The notes under the pieces: generated by a model
What the model was told of the DNA's origin: nothing
The model's database searches: none
What the model saw: the letters and a program-made list of their open reading frames with translations, nothing else
DNA from: Clostridiales bacterium
GTDB lineage: Bacteria > Bacillota > Clostridia > Lachnospirales > Lachnospiraceae
Direction: 5' to 3'
NCBI GenBank assembly: GCA_021203365.1
Contig: JAJQBI010000041.1
Coordinates: 1-64,000, forward strand
Length of the DNA: 64,000 nt
Program-made: the position numbers and the translations under genes
Shown: one piece after another, positions 57,786-64,000 of the stretch
How positions within the stretch are numbered: position 1 is the first letter of the stretch
Layout of the letters: each line of letters starts with the position of its first letter

Positions 57786-59264
57786 TTAATCATAGACATA
57801 TTGTCTTGTTACCGTGAAGATTTTTGAGCTGTTTGCCCGGACATCCACCGATGCCTCCATGGCAGTGATGCAGGTATCCAGCCGAAAATTCTCCCTCCCC
57901 GTCAGAGCGCGAACCGAAAGCTCAATCATATCCATTCCCCGCTGTATCTTAACGTTCCTGCCGGCGGAAAACAGAAGCACCTGAAGATAATCCTGATAAG
58001 ACATTCCGCTGCTGTTTCCCCTTCGCATAGTATCCAAACCTCCCAGCAGATCCGGCAGATTTTCCAGGGAAATCTGCCAGTCCGCGGCTGCTTTCACAAG
58101 GGGGACTTTCCCTCCGTCAAACAGTTCCCTCACATCCAGCACGCTTTCCGCAAATGCCCAGCAAAGAAGAATCGCTGCCTGAATTACCCCGGCTGCCGGC
58201 GGTACAAGAAACCCGGAAGCGATGGCGACCGCCAGAGCGGCCGCCTGACTCCTTTTGGTTCCGTCCACCATAAGATGGGCAAAATTAACACCTTCCCGTA
58301 TGAGCAAAAGTCTGGAAGCCACAGCGGAAAGATTCTCCTGATCACTGCTTTTTCCTCCAATGATATATTCTGTCTGATACTTAAGACCGGAAGAAGCCGG
58401 CTCAAGATAATTACCCAGCTTATCCGTCAGATAAGTCACAAACAATGCCTGCGAAGTATAGGAATTATCTTCTTTGGCCCCCGTTCCCATAGCCATTCCC
58501 TGTGCAAGGCTCCTCCCTGAAACAAGAGTGTTTTTATCCGTTCTGCCCCCGGAGATTCCCCGGTTTCCGGAAATCACAAGCTCCAGAATCCCCATTTTCA
58601 TCACTCTGCGAATCACTGTAACCGGATTGACCGTCTTTGCAGGTACCTCATCAGAAAAGCCTGTACTGTTTCCATCACCGAAGTTGTCCGAAGACGCCTG
58701 CTGCTGTTGTCCTTCTGCCTCCTTACTTTCCCTGGCTGCCGCATTCATCTCTGTTTCATAGGAATCCAGAGAACTGCTGTCCTGAGTGAGTTCTCCCATC
58801 TTCTCGGCCTGCGCAGTCTGAGTTTCCCGATTCTCCAGCCGGTTCAGAAGGAGGCGTATTCCCTGTGTTCCAAGTGTTTCTCTCATATATGCCACTGCCT
58901 GACTGTAAAAGACCTCACCGTTCCCGTCTGTCAGCAGCCGATACCCGGAGATACCGCCCTGGACAATGGAAAGGCTCTGATTGTTCTGTTTCAGCACGGG
59001 TTCCATATAAGATTCAAAATTATCATATACAGATGCCAGATTCAGTTTTCCGCTTCCCCCGCTGCCATCCAGCACAAACAGATCATAGTCCTCCAGCATT
59101 TTCTTATCATACTGCCCAAATAAAGAATACAGACCGATATCCATGCCATTAAGGATCTGTGTTCTCGCAGACGCCATCTGCACAGACTTTATTCCGGTTG
59201 TGACCAGCAGCAGTACAAAACTGAGAAGCAACGCCAGAAAGGCTGTAATACTGCCTCGTTTCAT
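57786..59264 (-). CDS. DUF5702-like / TadG-like secreted pilus-locus protein
   Basis: MKRGSITAFLALLLSFVLLLVTTGIKSVQMASARTQILNGMDIGLYSLFGQYDKKMLEDYDLFVLDG. Confidence 0.82.
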   Translation of the reverse strand: MKRGSITAFLALLLSFVLLLVTTGIKSVQMASARTQILNGMDIGLYSLFGQYDKKMLEDYDLFVLDGSGGSGKLNLASVYDNFESYMEPVLKQNNQSLSIVQGGISGYRLLTDGNGEVFYSQAVAYMRETLGTQGIRLLLNRLENRETQTAQAEKMGELTQDSSSLDSYETEMNAAARESKEAEGQQQQASSDNFGDGNSTGFSDEVPAKTVNPVTVIRRVMKMGILELVISGNRGISGGRTDKNTLVSGRSLAQGMAMGTGAKEDNSYTSQALFVTYLTDKLGNYLEPASSGLKYQTEYIIGGKSSDQENLSAVASRLLLIREGVNFAHLMVDGTKRSQAAALAVAIASGFLVPPAAGVIQAAILLCWAFAESVLDVRELFDGGKVPLVKAAADWQISLENLPDLLGGLDTMRRGNSSGMSYQDYLQVLLFSAGRNVKIQRGMDMIELSVRALTGRENFRLDTCITAMEASVDVRANSSKIFTVTRQYVYD

Positions 59265-59312
59265 CAGGAAATCCCCTCCCTCCTGCTCCGTTATTTTTCC
59301 TTTTCTCTCAGG

Positions 59313-59492
59313 TCAGATTGCGTTGCTCTGTGTTGTGATTTTTGAAAGAATTGATTTTACAAGAGATGTCAGCTGCGTCTTAAAAAGCGCAACCAGCGCT
59401 ATAAGGACGACCAGAATCAGGATCAGCTCAACCACACCCACCGCATCCTCTTCCTTTCCAAATTCTCTTGCCATATTCCATATTTTTTTCAT
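59313..59492 (-). CDS. Flp1-type pilin (59 aa; absent from the supplied ORF track)
   Basis: Manual translation MKKIWNMAREFGKEEDAVGVVELILILVVLIALVALFKTQLTSLVKSILSKITTQSNAI*, preceded by GGAGGAACCTAT. Confidence 0.88.
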   Translation of the reverse strand: MKKIWNMAREFGKEEDAVGVVELILILVVLIALVALFKTQLTSLVKSILSKITTQSNAI

Positions 59493-59517
59493 ATAGGTTC
59501 CTCCAATCCGATTTCGT

Positions 59518-60558
59518 TTATAAAAAAGCCAGAAATGCGGGAATCATTACAATCGCCATTACAACCGCCAGCATCAGTATCATCGGAACAAGCAGTTTCA
59601 TCGCAGCCGTTTCGCCAATCACGCGGGCCTTCCGCTTTCTCTCATCCCAGGCTTCCATGGATTCCTGTTCCAGGATATCCGCCAGATAACGGCTTCCCTT
59701 CTGCAGATTCTGAATCAGAAGAACAGAAAAGGTCTTATATCGAATATGTCCGCACCTCTCTCCAAATCTTCGATAGGCCTCCGCCTCCGAAATACCGCTG
59801 TCCATCTCATTACATGCCGTCATGATTGCCTCATAGGCATACCTTGGACACTCAGGTCTGCTTCTCTGATAATCTGACGCCATTTTCTGAAAAGCTTTTC
59901 GAACCGTCAGTCCCGCCTGGACAAGCAGGGTAAATTTCATAATCAGCCCCGGATAATCCATAAAAACCTGCTCCCTTCTCCTCAGAAATTCCTGTTCCTC
60001 CTCTCTTTTCTGAACAAAAATCAGAAGCAGGCCTGCAAGAAGAAACATTCCGGAGAGCAGGGTTCCTGTGGTATCGCCCTCCTTTTCCCAGACCAGCTTT
60101 CTTCCCTCCCATTCTCCAGGCAGATAATAATAATCCGGGTCATCTTTTTCCAGATTATATTCCTCAATCATGGTCAGAAGCTCCTTCTCGCGCCTCTGTT
60201 CTTCTGTCAGGATCTCTTCTCCGGCGGCATCTCCTGCTGTTTCCTCAGATATTTTTTCCGGTACCTGAATAGATACAGTTCCCATATCATTTCCATCCAC
60301 GGATACCATGAATTCCTCTTCATAGACGCCTGCAGTCTCTTTTTCCAGCTGATAACCGGAAGAATAGATCTTTTTTCCCCCTTCCTGCAGTGTCATCGCC
60401 AGCCCCATAATATTCCCCGCCAGCGCTACGGCCAGAAACATATAAAAGCCCCTGGAACCGGCCATTTTCTCTATCGGAATACAGCCTGTTTTTTCAAGAA
60501 CAAATGCCGCGGAAATGATAAAAAAATAATAATATGTACCCACATATTCAGACCTCAA
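59518..60558 (-). CDS. TadC-like type II secretion system F family protein
   Basis: PGLIMKFTLLVQAGLTVRKAFQKMASDYQ...KGSRYLADILEQESMEAWDERKRKARVIGETAAMKLLVPMILMLAVVMAIVMIPAFL. Confidence 0.86.
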   Translation of the reverse strand: MRSEYVGTYYYFFIISAAFVLEKTGCIPIEKMAGSRGFYMFLAVALAGNIMGLAMTLQEGGKKIYSSGYQLEKETAGVYEEEFMVSVDGNDMGTVSIQVPEKISEETAGDAAGEEILTEEQRREKELLTMIEEYNLEKDDPDYYYLPGEWEGRKLVWEKEGDTTGTLLSGMFLLAGLLLIFVQKREEEQEFLRRREQVFMDYPGLIMKFTLLVQAGLTVRKAFQKMASDYQRSRPECPRYAYEAIMTACNEMDSGISEAEAYRRFGERCGHIRYKTFSVLLIQNLQKGSRYLADILEQESMEAWDERKRKARVIGETAAMKLLVPMILMLAVVMAIVMIPAFLAFL

Positions 60559-61408
60559 TATCTACAATTCTTGTTCCCATCCAGTAAGCGCCCGCGTAAA
60601 CGCCCAGGCACAGACTCATAGTGAATATTCCAAAGGGATTTCCATACATAACACTTAAGAAACCCGGCGATGTCAGTTTCAGATATAAAATGATTCCCAT
60701 AGGCATCGCACTCATAATCATCTGTTCAGATTTTTTAGCCGCCAGCGTTGCCTCAATTTCCTTTTTTACATCAATTTTATCTCCCAGCATTCTGGCCACC
60801 TTCTGAATCACTCGCGTCATATCTCCGCCGGTTCTTTTCGCCGTATAGAACACCGCCGCAAAGTTTTCAATATCTTCCACCCGGGTTCTGTCTCCCAGAT
60901 CCAGAAACAGTTCCTCCACAGGAACACTGACACGCTGCTGACTCTCGATATAGCGGAATTCCTCCAGAATATCACAGTTTTTCCCATACATACGCTCCAG
61001 ATCCCGGACACAGGCGGATATGGCATTCTCTGCGGAATATCCGGCCTGCATGGCTACGCTCATGGATGCCAGAGCATCTTTAAACTGATAGTTCAGCTCT
61101 TTCTTCTTCCGGCGAATCATCTGCCTGCGCCTCTGTTTAATAAACAGGATCGGCACGGGCGTCATAAACAGCAGTGCCCATGGAGTCTGGAAAAACAGAT
61201 AATCGACGACAAGACACAACACTATGCTCTCTGTCACGCAGACCGTCATCTCTTTCCCTGTAAAATGATACTGTTCGTAATTCTTTTTTCCTGTTGTACA
61301 TAAATTCTCTTTTCCTTTTCTTTTTTTCATATTCTCCGGTTCCCGTCTGTGTCCTTTCCCGAGCGTTTTCTTCCGGTCTGCCCATACAGAAGCATATCCG
61401 GCCATCAC
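60548..61408 (-). CDS. TadB-like type II secretion system F family protein
   Basis: YQFKDALASMSVAMQAGYSAENAI...YTAKRTGGDMTRVIQKVARMLGDKIDVKKEIEATLAAKKSEQMIMSAMPMGII. Confidence 0.9.
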   Translation of the reverse strand: MMAGYASVWADRKKTLGKGHRREPENMKKRKGKENLCTTGKKNYEQYHFTGKEMTVCVTESIVLCLVVDYLFFQTPWALLFMTPVPILFIKQRRRQMIRRKKKELNYQFKDALASMSVAMQAGYSAENAISACVRDLERMYGKNCDILEEFRYIESQQRVSVPVEELFLDLGDRTRVEDIENFAAVFYTAKRTGGDMTRVIQKVARMLGDKIDVKKEIEATLAAKKSEQMIMSAMPMGIILYLKLTSPGFLSVMYGNPFGIFTMSLCLGVYAGAYWMGTRIVDIEV

Positions 61409-62611
61409 TCACTGATAATCCTCGTACTCAATTCCTGCATACTGAAGCTTTTTTCTGTTTAAAAGAGATTCTTTTCTCACCAGTCCCTTCTCCTCATCCC
61501 ACTCATACAAAACGTGAAGATGAATCTCCCCGTTATAAAACCCGCAGATTTCCGAAATCTCCAGAACCTTCCGGCTTTTATCCCGCATTCTCCCCAGATG
61601 GACAAGAATATCCACTCCCGAAGCGATCTGTCTTCGTATGGCCTCCAGCGGGAGGTCCACGCCCATGAGGGTCATGGTCTCCAGGCGGCTCAGCATATCC
61701 CTGCAGCTGTTTGCATGGGCAGTGCCAAGACTTCCGTCATGCCCGGTATTTAAAGCCTGCAGCATATCCACCGCCTCCCCGCCCCGCACCTCTCCAACTA
61801 CAATCCGGTCCGGCCGCATTCGAAGGGCCGAGCGGATGAGATCCCGGATCGTTACCTCCACAGAACCTTCCATATTCGACATTTTGGCTTCCAGACAGAC
61901 AAGATTGTCGATTCCCTGAATTCTCAGTTCCGCATTGTCTTCAATGGTAATCACTCTCTCGTCCCGTGGAATATACCGGGAAAGCGCTCCCAGAAATGTA
62001 GTTTTTCCGCTTCCGGTCCCACCCCCGATTATTATGGAATATCTGGCTTTCACAAGCTTCGAAAGAAAGGCCGCGCATTCTGCGGTAATGCTTCCAAGAG
62101 AAATCAGTTTTTCCATGGTAATCGGCTGCTCCGGAAATCTGCGGATGGTCAGAATCGGACCGTTCAGAGCCACCGGATAAATCACTGCGTTGACTCTGGA
62201 ACCATTTTCCAGCCTGGCATCCACAATGGGCATGGATTCATTCACTACACGGTTGCAGCGTCCCACAATCTGCTGGATCACATCTTCCAGCTTCTCTCTG
62301 GATGTAAATGTTTTATTCCATCGGGTCAGCCCTCCTCCCCGTTCAATAAAAATCGCATTGGGTCCGTTTACCATTATTTCCGTAACTGTATCATCCTCAA
62401 CCAGTTCCTGCAGGACGTCCAGCTTCCGCACGGAATAAAACAGCTCCTGACGGAGTTCTACCTTTTCCCTCAGGGAAAGACAGGCATCCCGCATCTGATT
62501 CATCAGTACATCATCAATGGTTTCCAGAATTTCCTCATCGGTCAGCTCCCGGGTAATATCCAGGTGTTCCATCAGCACCTTCCGGATTTTCTGAAAATAG
62601 TCTCTTGCCAT
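61409..62611 (-). CDS. CpaF/TadA family secretion ATPase
   Basis: IIIGGGTGSGKTTFLGAL Walker A, RIVVGEVRGGEAVDMLQALNTGHDGSLGTAHANS. Confidence 0.95.
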   Translation of the reverse strand: MARDYFQKIRKVLMEHLDITRELTDEEILETIDDVLMNQMRDACLSLREKVELRQELFYSVRKLDVLQELVEDDTVTEIMVNGPNAIFIERGGGLTRWNKTFTSREKLEDVIQQIVGRCNRVVNESMPIVDARLENGSRVNAVIYPVALNGPILTIRRFPEQPITMEKLISLGSITAECAAFLSKLVKARYSIIIGGGTGSGKTTFLGALSRYIPRDERVITIEDNAELRIQGIDNLVCLEAKMSNMEGSVEVTIRDLIRSALRMRPDRIVVGEVRGGEAVDMLQALNTGHDGSLGTAHANSCRDMLSRLETMTLMGVDLPLEAIRRQIASGVDILVHLGRMRDKSRKVLEISEICGFYNGEIHLHVLYEWDEEKGLVRKESLLNRKKLQYAGIEYEDYQ

Positions 62612-62647
62612 ATCCCCTCCTTTTCATGTATGTCATCCTTCACAGAC

Positions 62648-63667
62648 TCACTTCAGCTCCCTCTCATTTCTCAAAACCTCCCGCACATAATCTCCCAGCT
62701 CGCTCCATACCAGCTGCTCCACATAATTTTCCGAAGCGGAGCCCTCCAAATGAAAAGGCGGCCGTATTTTCACGATTTTCCCTAAAATATGTGAATAATC
62801 CCATATCCGCAGCAGATTTTCAAACTGTGCCACTTTACAGGCTGACATTGTATCCCCAAGAACAGGCATATAAATGATTTTGCACCTGTCAAGCAGCTGA
62901 AAGGTCTCATCGATTCCATTTCCCAGATCGAGAATCACTGTCTCATAAGAACTGTTAACCGAAAGCTCATTCAACAGACGCTCCCAGTCTTCCCAGGCGG
63001 CGGCACGGATATCGGGAGGCGTGCGCACCGGCGGAATATAATCCAGATTGTTCACATTCTGCACAATACCGTTCAGTCTGTGAATAAGGTTTTCGTTTTT
63101 CTGACGCACATAATACAAAAGGTCTCCAAGATCAGCCGCAAAGCCCTTGCCCATCAGCTCCTCAAAGCCTGCATACTCCTCAAGGTTCAGATAAAGTACT
63201 GCTTTTTCCCTTGCCAGCACCTGCCCCAGCGTTAAGGCGAAGGAGGTTTTCAGGCACCTTCCCAGAGGAGAAAAAACCCCCAGAATCTCCGTAGTTTTCT
63301 TAAGAACCGGAAACTGCACAGGCTCCAGCGCCTTTTCCTCTCCATAACAGGCCATCACCTCACGAATCACGTTCGCGGAGGACTGATATTTATATACACT
63401 GGAATACTGATCCAGCTCCGGGGGATGCACGCCTTCCGAAAGAATAATAATTTTTCCAATTTTAAGCTCCAGCACCTTCTCACACATAGCCTTCACAGAA
63501 ATCAGCAGCAGCTCTATCGGAACTCTCTGCCCGTATTCCAGCAGACTTTCCACACTGGTAAATGCCTGAACCTCAAAGGGAATATTTCTTTTCTGATTCA
63601 GGTAATCCATAAAATTACAGGCATAATCCACCTCCAGATCACATACGGCAAAAATATTTTTTTTCAT
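62648..63667 (-). CDS. CpaE/TadZ-like pilus localisation protein
   Basis: Receiver-like N-terminus (IFAVCDLEVDYACNFMDYLN) plus degenerate P-loop region (GVFSPLGRCLKTSFALTLGQVLAREKAVLYLNLEEYAG) and YETVILDLGNGID. Confidence 0.82.
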   Translation of the reverse strand: MKKNIFAVCDLEVDYACNFMDYLNQKRNIPFEVQAFTSVESLLEYGQRVPIELLLISVKAMCEKVLELKIGKIIILSEGVHPPELDQYSSVYKYQSSANVIREVMACYGEEKALEPVQFPVLKKTTEILGVFSPLGRCLKTSFALTLGQVLAREKAVLYLNLEEYAGFEELMGKGFAADLGDLLYYVRQKNENLIHRLNGIVQNVNNLDYIPPVRTPPDIRAAAWEDWERLLNELSVNSSYETVILDLGNGIDETFQLLDRCKIIYMPVLGDTMSACKVAQFENLLRIWDYSHILGKIVKIRPPFHLEGSASENYVEQLVWSELGDYVREVLRNERELK

Positions 63668-64000
63668 TTAATACAAACCTCCCGCAAATAACAGCGTGCT
63701 TAAAAAAACCGGTACAGTAAAATGGAAATTTTCAGTCTCAGACATTCCCTTCCGTATATAAGGTTTTCTTTCACCCGACCTTATCAGGTCTTCCATATAT
63801 TGAAAAAAATATTGAAATCTTCGGCGGAAATCGCCGTTGGAAATCAGAATAGCCAGAGAAATACCGGCTCCAATCAGAAAAGAACAGAATATACACTTTC
63901 CCACTACAGCAGGACCCATAAATCCGCCAAGAGAACAGAACAGCTTGATATCGCCCGCTCCCAGCATATGATATATGAAAAGAATTCCCGGAAAAATAAG
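63668..64000 (-). CDS. Prepilin peptidase (A24), 5' part beyond the window edge
   Basis: MLGAGDIKLFCSLGGFMG (GxGD); frame stays open upstream to the window end (LIFPGILFIYH-MLGAGD), so 63967 is not the real start. Confidence 0.82.
   Translation of the reverse strand, partial: LIFPGILFIYHMLGAGDIKLFCSLGGFMGPAVVGKCIFCSFLIGAGISLAILISNGDFRRRFQYFFQYMEDLIRSGERKPYIRKGMSETENFHFTVPVFLSTLLFAGGLY

Overview
The window looks like a chromosomal segment of a Lachnospiraceae-type Firmicute. This is inferred from gene content and order (spoVG-glgD-glgC / murC-dnaD-dnaI-prs) and has not been searched. It carries about 50 confident protein-coding genes. I see no tRNA, rRNA, CRISPR array, prophage or transposase. 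From left to right: pepT; a frameshifted NSS transporter; a GntR/APC permease/ThrE/glycerate kinase/nucleoside hydrolase block; an ArsR-HMA-P-type ATPase metal module; C69 peptidase, SRAP, CFI-box repeat protein, M18 peptidase and MATE; an orphan coiled-coil protein; CstA; a flavodiiron fusion; a LytTR two-component system divergent to a secreted GH43-like protein; BioY; a 3D-domain protein; spoVG/glgDC; murC; a helicase-loader operon plus prs; a SbcCD/YhaNO-like pair; asnS; galT; mtnN; TSCPD; murG; HIT; a histidine kinase; a rhomboid; and a long Tad/Flp pilus locus running off the right edge. The strongest unexplained signals are: (1) a cluster of five perfect DnaA boxes next to (2) an iteron-like tandem array with paired imperfect hairpins, both directly upstream of the dnaD/dnaI-like genes; (3) a composite multi-hairpin interspersed repeat with full and solo copies across the window; (4) a Tad locus with a 59-aa Flp pilin missing from the ORF track, a TadE-like protein carrying two His/Cys modules, and a TadE ORF lacking any canonical start codon; (5) predicted LytTR, BirA and ArsR operators. 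All function calls were made by eye from motifs and family resemblance; no database search was run.
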